Of a stretch of DNA of 64,000 nt, positions 11,801-23,800 are shown one piece after another (positions within the stretch are counted from its first letter, which is position 1; each line of letters opens with the position of its first letter). Location: NCBI RefSeq assembly GCF_018873765.1, contig NC_057919.1, forward strand, positions 66,706,984-66,770,983, in the 5' to 3' direction. The notes under the pieces are model-generated. The model ran no database searches. It was given only the letters and a program-made list of their open reading frames with translations, and was not told where the DNA came from. The stretch is from Telopea speciosissima. Its lineage: Eukaryota; Streptophyta; Magnoliopsida; Proteales; Proteaceae. Position numbers and translations under genes: made by a program.

Positions 11801-14800
11801 ATTGGAAGAAAAGTTAAAGGATAGAGAAGGGCATTTCAAGTATCTCATATATGGCATGAACCAACTCATCCAAAACTAACTAAACTCAAATAATCCTTAT
11901 CCTAATTATTTTGAGTTGGCTACATTGCTCCTATTCTGCAATTCCACTCTATTTAATGTCATATGTGCCGTTAACTCACAAATACTCAAGTCTTTTTTCA
12001 ATGCTTTAACCCAGGTCATCTTTGGTCTTTCCTTTGCTTTTTTTACCCACCTCCATTTTGCACTGTATCACTCCTTCTGACAGTAGCATTATTGTTTTTG
12101 GTCGTAGAAGACTGGATCATCTTGAACCCCCAACCCTGTCCCTAGGAAAGGAAATAAAAATTAGGCCCTAAGATGGCCTGCATCTTTAAAACTAATGGAA
12201 AGTACATTGTGTCTGTAGAAATTTATTTCAGAGCCCAACCTAATTACTTTAAACTGATATTTTTCTATTACTTTTTTGAACTTAATGCACCTCTATTACA
12301 GCTGAAAATCATCATCATCATTGCATGAGTTCTTCCTCTGCTTCCATGCTTTGACGGAAGGAACATGATCATTTGAGGATGAAACAACAGAAGAGCAGAA
12401 CCCCTTGATGCAGTAAATTACTAAAAGTATAAAGACTTATTTTTCCTCTCTTAAAATCATGTTCTGACGTCTTGCCAAAGAATGCCTTAAGGAGCAAGGT
12501 GGAGTCAAGTGCACATAAGGTGCCTTACCTATCACATAGGCATAAAGCTTGAATCAGCTGCTGCCACCTTTTGTGCTTAATGCATTCCCCTGGATGAGGG
12601 TGGGCCTTGGTGCAACGGTAAAGGTTGCTCCATTGTGACCAAGTGGTCACGGGTTTGAGTCTGGAAACAACATCTCTGTGAAAGCAGGGGTAAGGGCTGT
12701 AAGGCTGCGTACATTATGACCCTCCCTAGACCCCGCAATGGCGGGAGCCTCGTGCACTGGGTACGCCCTTTTTTATTGAAATTTCTCTTCCAGTGAGGGT
12801 ATTTTGTGAATGCATGCACATGCACTTGGATGAGCATGTATTCCTTTGAAGTACCATAATGTTTTCTTATTTGGATCTTTACCTTTTCCTTTTGGGTCTT
12901 CCATCTATTGTCTGTTCAGGAGAACCTAGCTATTATAAAATGAAGTGAATTTTTTTTAATTTTTATATGTTTAAGAAGAAATGGGGGATGATTTGTGTGC
13001 ATTTCACCTTCTTTCATGACATCATAATATTTTAATAGTTGGAAAAAAGTCACTTCAACTGGGCACCCTGTTACTTCTCACCATAGTTGTCACAGCGTCT
13101 AGGCGAGCCTAAGCGGTGGAGGAGGGAAAAATCAAGGCGACACCAACAAAGTGTCAAGGCGTTGCCTAGGCGACCAAGGCACCCTTCCACCAAAGGGTGC
13201 CTGGATGCCTAGGCGACGCCTTGACAACTATGATTCTCACCTTATCCTTCAGGCAATAGAAGGCTTGTGGACTCGGTTGGGCTTATCACTTTAACCATGC
13301 TGGTTTGTATTAGAAAGAAGTGGTAAGTGATAGATGTTGTTAAGTGGGCTAAATATTTGGAAGGAGAGTGAGAAAGTTTTGTTTGAAGTGAAGTGCTCTC
13401 CCAACTGAAAAAACTTGCAGAGAAATCTAATGCAAGCAACCTGAGCTCTCTTGGATTCACTTAGGAGATTCCACACACCGGATGTGATATTTGGTCTTGG
13501 TTTTCTCCTTTAGCCAAGAGGACACAACATGACCATACAGTCTTTAACGGCTCATAATGGGGTTCTCGTAATTATGCATGGCTGGGGTTTTATTATAAGT
13601 TCCGATCTTCTCTAGGTAGTTCAATGATTTTGTGTTTCATTGTTCTTGCTTCTGCAGGAAGGTCATCCAGGAGTATGGACTAAATCAGGAAGTGCTTAAT
13701 ATTCTGAGCGAGTTCATTGGAGCCACTGAATCAGAAATCCAGGTATTTCTTTCAAATCCAAACAAGCAACGTGCTTCATATTTCTGGTCTGGAGCTCATA
13801 AATCTGGATAGTTGTTTCATTCAATGAACCATCCCATCATTTCTTATTTATTTTGGTTTAGTTGCTATATTTAGTAGTATCTTTGTTTGGTGCTTTTCCT
13901 TTTAACATCTGCAGGAGAGATACAATGCACTCATAGAGCAACATCCAGAAAAACATCCCAAAAACTTGGAAGCTTCTGCAGAAAGAGTATCTGATAGGAG
14001 CATATTTCTGGGGAAAAGCCTTACTGCAGCTTTAGATTCTTTCGACAATCTTTTCTGTCGACGTTGCTTGGTACTTGATCTGAGAACATTCTAGTCTTGT
14101 ATCGTTTGTGAAAGATAGTAATTTATCCTGCAGATTCTTACTTTGAGAATTAATTCTGTCAATATTGATTGACGAATGCTGATGTCAAACCCCAGGTATT
14201 TGATTGCCGTTTGCATGGCTGTTCTCAAAGTCTAGTCATCCCTGTAAGCAGTTGTTTTAATTTTCCTATTATCTTACTTGGAATCTCAAGATATCTTTTG
14301 TTTGTTGTTCTGATGTAAGGGTTTGCTTGACAGAGTGAAAAACAACCAAATTGGTGTGAAATTGAAGAGAATGACAGACCTTGCAGTGATCAGTGCTTTC
14401 TGCAGGTACAGCTCTGATTTTGGAACTTAAACTACTGACTAGTGTTTGCAGTACTGTGGTTTATCATATATAAACCTTGTAACCAAGTAGCTTTCTAGTT
14501 TACTTTTCCCACCATGCTACATTGATGCTCATGTCTCAACCAAGATCTAACACAAAGATACAAAAACTATATACATTGGGCCAGAACCCTGCCAAGTCTC
14601 TGTTGGACAACAGTTCTTTAGGTTTCTCTTTAGAGAGTTTTTTTTTTTTTTGGAGGGGTGGGGGTGCATTAACCGTGTTTCCTGATAACTTTCAAACCCA
14701 TTAATATGGAAGTATTCAAATCAAGGCACTAGTCTTCTGTATTTTCTTCTTCCTTTCTTCCTCCTGATAAAGTCTCCTTTTATTCTTTCCTAGCTCTACT

Positions 14801-17800
14801 ATGTTCCATGACAACAGGGACTGAATTAACCTTTTCTCCCCTTTCCTTTTTCAGCATTTTCTGAGAGTTTTGAGGGTGTCTGGTTGTAGGTTTGAAATTT
14901 ACTCTTGTCTATTTTACAAGCATTCCTTGTACATTAAGATTCTCTTTCTATATCTATTTTCCGAATTGTCCACTCTTCTCTGCTGATTTGTAAAGCTACT
15001 GACAAATTAAAGTCTAACTACATCCATGAATTACTGTTGCATGTAGAATGGAGGAAGAGAACCCTAGTTTATTTCCATATAATCAAACTAGGGTTTCATG
15101 AATTATGGTAGCATAGGTTGCTGCAAACCAGGGATGAAGATCCTCTTTAGACTATCAAAACAGAAATTGAAGAAGAGATGTGGTGAGACTAACAGAGCTC
15201 TGATACCATGAAACAATACCAGAACTAGAACACCAAAACAATAGAAGAATGAAGAACAAGAAGTGAGTGAGAAGAGGAGAGACTGCCGTTAGAAGAATAT
15301 TACTCAAAGTTTTGGCAATCTATGTCCCATGTTATTATATAATCATCTAAGTACAATTCTGCAAGGACTAGGATACCCTTCAGTCCTTGTATTAATAGAT
15401 TTCTAATAAGTTTACAAGATAAAACAAATAATACTAGATGATAAGACTAAGACTATAAAATAAACCAAAATACTAACTACCGCAGGGACATACAATAATA
15501 CCCCTGCGATATTACAACCATAACTTAACAAACTTAAATATTCATTAGGAATGAATATAAACTATATCATAAATCATGGACCATACATGGTTTGTTATAA
15601 AGAGTTAAATATAACAGAGTCAACATATGAGCAACAAGTCAACCCTATGCCCATCCTAGAGTCCTAAACTCCTAGTACCGAAATGAGTTCTAGCCCGGAT
15701 CAAAACCACTAGAATGTTGTTGCTGCTTCCGAATGAAGTTATCCTATGACTGTATCACAAAAGCTGGTCATGTCATAGTATGGCAGAAGAAACGCTCGAA
15801 AGTCCTCCACAACAGCCCTATAAATGGAATCATCAACGTACTGGAGGTACCCTAACCTAGGATATAGATCTTTGAATCATGAGAAACTCAATTGAGGGCC
15901 ACTACTACTAGATGGTGCCTGTGGAATCATGAGAACTCAATCTAGCACAAATTTTCCAACAATGCATCAAATTGTCTCTTCCATTGTGTTCCTCTACTGC
16001 CCAAGTACTTGTTCCAACCTTATACAACAATGATTTGGCTAAGAAAGAGCCAGAACTGGGTTTTCCAAGATTGAGTTAAAACCAGGCGAAATGAACGAAA
16101 TGGGTAGAAATTCCGACCCATTTCGTTCGAAATGGGGTGTTTAAACTTAAGCCAAAGTAACGTTTCGGCCAAAATTTCGGCGAAATGAAACTGTGAACCG
16201 AAATTTTGGTCAAAACTTGATCAATTCTCAGTATCGCATTGGATTTCATTTCAACCTTTTACGAAACTGAAATATTTCGGTAGGTTTTGCGAAATTTGGC
16301 CGAAATTGTGTACCGTGCAATAAACACAAAAATTAAGGCACAATTCAAACCTATTTTAAATTTTGACCCAAATTTAAACTGGGCCTGCGTTACCCTCCCC
16401 TTCCTTTTTGTCTTAAATCATTGATATGATTGTTCAATGTCCAGACATTGTCTTGTAGCTCTGTAATTGTACACACATATTACTTATTAGGAATCAATAT
16501 GTCCTTTAGAATGCATGGATTAGGAGTTAAGACTTCTTCTACTTACAGAGCATTTTCTTCCCTTGTTTCTTTTATCCTTACAAAAGAGAAGATAGTTTAT
16601 TTTTTTCTTTTTACCATCCATTATTTTGAACTTTTATAAGTACTTCAGGTTTTTGTTCTTTCTGGTGAAGAAAATTGCCAATTCTATCTCACATCTCGGC
16701 TGGCTTGCAGGTAATGAAGGGTGGCAAAGATGTACTACAAAGGTCTGATACTAGTGCAAATCCTGGTAATGATAGCAGAGGCATCACAGCTGAAGGAAGA
16801 TGCAGTTATAGGAAAAGGGTTTCTGATATTCCAGAAGTTTCTATCGAAGCATTGAACATTAATACATCTGTTGCAGATGTACCCTCCCATGAAAATATGG
16901 GTAAGTATAAGGTATTAAAGCATGGAAGTACATAGTTGTCAAGGCATCGCCTAGGCATCCAGGCGCCTTGGTCGCTTAGATGGTTTCGCCTTGAATTTGG
17001 ACCCTCTCCAATGCCTTGGGTCGCCTAGATGCCGTGACAACTATGTGGAAGTATGACACTGGGAAACTCGAGACCAGGTTCTGATGAATTTCAGGGTTCT
17101 GCTTTTGCCAGGTTCTGATGAATTTCAGGGTTCTGCTATCAAGAAACAGAAAAAAGTATTAGACTCCGATGGACTTTCTGTTGGTTTGGAAGGTCTGCCA
17201 GATGATCTTGCATCCAATGCCAATATTATGTGTTCAGATTCTGGAGTGTCTCTCAACAATGAACACCAGAAGACCAATGAATATGTTCTGAATGAATCCT
17301 TTCAGCATACTTATCCTTGTACTGTTACATTTGATGAGAATAATGAGGGCATAGAACATCAAGCAAATAGTACCAAAGAAATGCCAATTAAGCAGTCATC
17401 CAATTCCAAAAAAGGACAAAGTGAAGGAGCTTTAAGTGGATGCGAGTGGAAACCTATTGAGAAAGAACTGTACCTGAAAGGAATTGAGATATTTGGGAAA
17501 AACAGGTACAAGATTCTGAGATTGCTAAAATTCTATCGCTTTCTTTACATAGACACATGCACAGAAAAGCTCTCTATTTGTGGTCAATTAGATTTCTTTG
17601 CTAGCTGGCCTTCAATTTGAGCCACATGAAGGATGCAGCTTATTTCAACCATCCATTAAATAGGGAACATTCTAGATTGTACACATGTCAAATCTCATGC
17701 TTGACCTCAACTGTATAGTGCACCATGTATCTGCATTTTCTGCTCTAATTTCAGCCATCAATCTTTTGAACTTCTTCATTAAACTCATTTACACATGGTG

Positions 17801-20800
17801 TGCGGCTTTTTGGCTGAAATTTACTGCAGCACAGTCAACTTGCGGAGCCCTTTGGGCTTTAATTCAGATTCCAAAGAGGATTTTGGTCATCTTTGCATGT
17901 TTTTGCCAATGTGTTTGCATATTGGGCTTAGGATATTATATGTAATTTGCTTCTACAGTAAGCATAAAACATTCATGTGCAGCAAAAGCAACTTTCTCAA
18001 GTATGTCGGCCAATAAGTTGTACATTTTTTTCTCGAGTGTGCCACCATGCATGAAAGTTTTGTTCTGTTAATTTGGAAGCGACTGGCTTTTTTTTTTTAA
18101 TATTGTTAATATACAGACAGAAATTATAGATCCTGGGTCATGTTTGGTGGCACTTAGGTTGGCTGCCCAAGCTGGCATGCAAAGTTACTGCAATGATTTT
18201 GTCGAGGATGACCAACTAATGACCATGTAGGATGTTGTGGCCTTATTGAGATATTTTCTTCTTATATCTGTTTTATTTTTCATTTTCTTATATGTAGCTA
18301 GAGAAACACTGTTTGAGAATGGAAAGTATTAAGAGAACCAGCTTCATATATATATATATATATTTGGTAAGAAGCAGCTTCATATTGATCACATAAATAT
18401 TATAGCAACGAGTAATTTGATGGCTTTTTGTTGGAGTGCATTAGGTGGAGAGAGGTCCACAATTATATGAAGGCACCAAGGACTTGAGCAAACCAATGTG
18501 GGACTGTTGGAAGAACCGTGTATTAGAAAAGAGAGAATGAGAGAAAATTATAACTTTTTTATTTATTGATAGGTAAACCCCTCTATTTATAATAGAGGGG
18601 AAAATACAAAGGGACTGAAATAGGCGATGTGGGACTAAAACCCACATAGCTGACTGTAGACATAATTGTCTTTATAAGAGTAGTGACTTAAACCTAATAA
18701 CATAGGAATTAAACTACCCCAAAAGGACCAGAATACCGTGGGGGTATTCTGGATTACATATTCCAACACTCCCCCTCAAACTGGATTATACAAATAAGTA
18801 AAGAGAAGCTCTAGCTTGAACTAATAAGAAAAAAAACTCCATAATAATGCTAATACTCTGATGCAGACCCTAGCCTCGTCGAATTGAAGAAGCCACCCTA
18901 AGCCTAGGGTTTTAGTAGGAGCCTTAGTTTAGTTTATTTCAGTTCTATACTTAGTTTTTATTTTGTATTTTTAATTGAACCAATTTAAATTGGTTCAATT
19001 GGTATAATTTAAGTGAAGTGCTCCTATTGGCTAAGAGGTTCTTATATCCTATTGGCTAGTAGGGAATCTTCTTTTATTTTAAGTAGTTTAAGTTGTTTTA
19101 AGTCATTGGGGTCAATTGAGTCTTCTTATACTTTTTAAATTGTTTTAAATCACTTAATTGTACCTCTCCACGATTTTGGATGGAGATTAGAGTTGTAGTA
19201 GTTTTAGGAATTAGGCCTTTGGCCTCCTATTTAATAATAGAACGTGGGAGAGGCTCCCCCACGAATTCATGTTTTAAAAATTCGAGCTTTTTGCTGTTGG
19301 CCTTTGCTGCTGCTGCTTCTCTCTTCAGAGACTGTCTTGTGAGTCATATCATGACCCCTTGTGAGTCATATCAAGGGTGAGGGCTGGTGGATTCTGGCGA
19401 CTCCTTGCATCTTGTAGATCGGGAGGTCTTTTTTCTTCTACAAGCTGATTCTACTTGCTGTTGATTCTACTTGCTGTTTTCAGATCCCTTGCAAAACAAG
19501 TAAGTTATTTATTTTTCCTGCTACTACCTTGCTGTTTCTCACCTTCTAACCTAGACCTATACTCTCCCAATCGATTATCATAAACCCTAATTATTCTTTA
19601 ACCAGTCCAGCCTTCATCCTTCATCAGTTTTCATCCAAAATTTAACCACAGATCCCTTACTGCCCTCCCTCCACTCGACCTAACCTGCAATCTCAACTGT
19701 CCATAAAAAAAACCTTAATCCCCTCACTCACATGAAACCCAAAAAAAACCCTAAACTTCAGAAACTATACTTCCAGCCATCCATTCCCCTTCAAACTTCA
19801 ATCGAGCCTTCCCCTCACTGTTTGGGAAACTCGATCCCAAGTCCAGCCCCAAAATACCACTCTAAACCCTAATTTCAGCCTAGATTCTAAAGCCCAAAAC
19901 CTGAAACCCTAACCCTAGAATTTCAGAATTTTAATTTTTTGTTTAAACCTATTTAAAACCTATATCAATAGCTTCCTTTAGACCTGCCCAACATTATCAC
20001 ATATCACATTCACTCATTCCCCTTACTTAACCCTAATTTTGAGTTAAATCAGCCTGCTTTGCCCCAATCGGCTGATCAATTTCAGAACCATTGTACACCT
20101 GGCCTCTAATAGGATCCTTCTCCTATTTAGAGCTACATTAAATTGGTATCAGAGCCATGGCTGAACATGGCACCTCTGCTGTGGACCCCACACAACCACC
20201 CCCACCCGATTCCCTTGCTGCAATTATGACTTATGCTGCAGAAGATTTCAACAGAACAGCAAGCCCTTGGTGATCAAATGTTGGCAATGGAATAAAGACA
20301 AGCTGTGCAATCAACCCTCTATATGTAGAGGAGGACAGATTCCAAGTTCACTTTGAGGTACATGGAACTCTGGGAAGGGATGAACATCGTAGAGATCATC
20401 CCAGACGTCACAGGGACCACAGAGATCATTCCAAACACGACAGAGATTACAGGGATCGACGTAGAACTGACAGAGATGACTACAGAAAAGATAGGGATAG
20501 AACTAGAGAAGCACCTCGAAAACCTAACTTTAAGGAATACATGAGATCCTACTTCATAGGATATGAAGCTACTAATAGGAGGTACCGAGGTACGATTCGC
20601 AGAAGGTCAAACTCGAGCTAAAGGAGTATAATGGGCATGGTGATCCACAGGTGTTCTATGACTGGCTTGCTGCCCTGGATGATTATTTTGACTGGTATGA
20701 CTTGCCTAAAGATCGAAAGATGAGATTGGCACGTACCAAATTGATTGGCCCTGCCCGAGAATGGTGGCGAAAGATAGAGACAAGCATGGAACGCGTAGGT

Positions 20801-23800
20801 GATGCACCTACTAACTGGGAGGACATGAAGTATGACTTGAAGGAGAAATATTTGCCCAGACATTACAGAGCTCAGATGCAAGATCAACTTAACTCCCTAC
20901 GGCAAGGGACTATGACTGTAGCTGAGTACCTGCAGCAGTTCGATGCTCTTTCTTCTCGTACTGACACCAGAGAAAGTAATACTTAGATGTTGTCTCGGTT
21001 TCGGCTGGGATTGAGATCAGACATTATTAAAGCTATTGGAGTTGCTGACATTTTGGACATCAAGGACTGTTTCGAGAAGGCATTGAAGGCTGAAGAATTA
21101 TTGGCTGGAAATAGAAGATTTGATTCCTCCATTGAAGGTACTAACAAAACTTTTTCAGCATTCAAGTCTACTACCAATGGTCACAATCGAGCTGGAAACT
21201 CTGCTGCTGGTCCTACTCGATCAGGCTACTCTGTTGGTAGTTCTTTCCGCCCTACAGCCCCTCCACGTGCTGATCATAAAGGTAAAGCTCCCATGGTTCT
21301 TCGAAGAGACGGCTCCACGACTTGAAGACCATATTCCCACTGTTCTGACCTCAACAGAATTCTGCCAGGGAAGTGTTGAAGCTGCTGCCCACATGTTGCT
21401 TCCTCCTCCTCATCACAGGGTTCGTGGACGAGTTTCTTCACACAAGCATAGTACTTGGGCTCCCACTCATAATGTCAAAAAGCTCAGCCCCAAGTTGCCA
21501 GGGTGTTGCATGGATTTCACCCATTCATTTGAGATGAATGTTTCTAAGTCGGGGAGAGTTGATGCAGACCCTAGCCTCCTCGAATTGAAGAAGCCATCCT
21601 AAGCCTAGGGTTTTAGTAGGAGCCTTAGTTTAGTTTATTTCAGTTCTATACTTAGTTTTTATTTTTGTGTTTTTAATTGAACCGGTTTAAATTGGTTGCA
21701 TCCAATTGGTTCAATTGGTCTAATTTAAGTGAAGTGCTCCTATTGGCTAAGAGGTTCTTATATCCTATTGGCTAGTAGAGAATCTTCTTTTATTTCAAGT
21801 AGTTTAAGTTGTTTTAAGTCATTAGGGTCAATTGAGTCTTTTTATACTTTTAAATTGTTTTAAATCACTTAATTGTACCTCTCCACGATTTTGGATGGAG
21901 ATTAGAGTTGTAGTAGTTTTAGGAATTAGGCCTTTGGCCTCCTATTTAATAATAGAACGTGGGAGAGGCTCCCCCACCAATTCATGTTTTAAAAATTCGA
22001 GCTTTTTGCTGTTGGCCTTTGCTGCTGCTGCTTCTCTCTTTAGAGACTGTCTTGTGAGTCATATCAAGGGTGAGGGCTGGTGGATTCCGGCGACTCCTTG
22101 CATCTTGTAGATCGGGAGGTCTTTTTTCTTCTACAACCTGATTCTACTTGCTGTTTTTAGATCCCCTGCAAAACAAGTAAGTTATTTAGTTTTCCTGCAA
22201 CTACCTTGCTGTTTCTCACCTTCTAACCTAGACCTACACTCTCCCAATCGATTATCATAAACCCTAATTATTCTTAAACCTGTCCAGCCTTCATCCTTCA
22301 TCAGTTTTCATCCAAAATTTAACCACAGATCCCTTACTGCCCTCCCTCCACTCGACCTAACCTGCAGCCTCAACTGTCCATAAAAAAAACCCTAATCCCC
22401 TCACTCACATAAAACCCAAAAAAAAACCCTAAACTTCAGAAACTATACTTCCAGCCATCCATTCCCCTTCAAACTTCAGTCGGGCCTTCCCCTCACTGTT
22501 TGGGAAACTCGATCCCAAGTCCAGCCCCAAAATAACACTCTAAACCCTAATTTCAGCCTAGATTCTAAAGCCCAAAACCCGAAACCCTAACCCTAGAATT
22601 TCAGAATTTTAATTTTCTGTTTAAACCTATTTAAAACCTATATCAATAGCTTCCTTTAGACCTGCCCAACATTATCATATATCACATTCACTCATTGCCC
22701 TTACTTAACCCTAATTCTGAATTAAATCAGCCTGCTTTACCACAATTGGCTGATCAATTTCAGAACCATTGTACACCTGGCCTCCAATAGGATCCTTCTC
22801 CTATTTAGAGCTACATTACACTCCCCCTCAAGTTGGCACATATAAAGTACTAATGCCCAACTTGAACAAAATGGGAAGAAACTAAGTTGCAGCAAAGTCC
22901 AAACTTGACAGATGAATGAAGCTCCCAAATAAACCTTCAAGAACTTGAAAAATAGATCTTCAAAACTTGGGCAGACTTGATCAACAAACTTTCACCAATC
23001 TTTAACAGCTGTCCAGTGATGAATCTCTGACTGATAATCTTGAAGATAAGCAACTAGGGCAACAAGCAGCGGAAACAAATAAATCAGGCGGCAGAAATGA
23101 TCAACCCAACTGTAGAACCTCATATAGGCAAGCAATAACCAAACATCTTCAATACTCTTCATCTCCCCCTTACGGCAATCTCAACCCAATAATGAAGGAT
23201 ACCCAATAGCAGTGGTGGAGAAGACTGATCTTCTATATTTTGCACCAAACATCCTGCAAGTTCTGCTTTTTGCAATGGCTGCAGGTGTAGTGTACATAAT
23301 CCCCCCCTCACGTGTAGTAGTACACGTGGACAGATATGTTAGAGTTGATAGTAGACATGTATTGGGGGTAGTTTAGGAACTGGACTTTAGACTAGTTGCC
23401 TTATTATGTATTTTAACCTTTTTATGTCTTTTATGTCTTTTTACCTTTTACCTCCCTAGGGAGGTGGTTGTAATACTTTTAGTAATTCTATTTGAGTAAT
23501 ATAGATGTGTTGGAGAAGTCTCTCTATTCTGTTTTCAGTGTCTGAGTATAACTGAGAACAGCTGAGCCCTATTTGAAGCTGCTGTTTATCTACTGAAGTC
23601 TATATTGAAGCCCCTAGTTGCTGCTATTAATGTTGCTGATCAGAGATACAAGTCAGCACTTGCGGTTTGGGTTTTCTCCTTGAATTCTGCTACAACTTCA
23701 AGTTATCATATTTCTGCAAGCATCCATCCACTTGGGGTGATATTTGGAGGATCAAACAGTGCTATAATAGCACTACTCGACCAGCATATTGATCCCATCT

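Noticed and set aside
12601..12775. Possible tRNA gene (A and B boxes present)
   Set aside because: The B box is degenerate, no acceptor stem or anticodon arm folds, and the same body occurs twice more with target duplications. It is a SINE.
14406..16710. A missing SWN exon in the 2.3-kb intron 8
   Set aside because: Phases of exons 8 and 9 join directly (CFLQ|VMKGG), matching the spacing in Arabidopsis SWN. No conserved segment is missing.
18505..18768. Clean solo LTR interpretation
   Set aside because: The flanks do not match (GGGAC versus CTCCC), and a polypurine-tract complement continues on the right. It is therefore a truncated element, not a recombination product.
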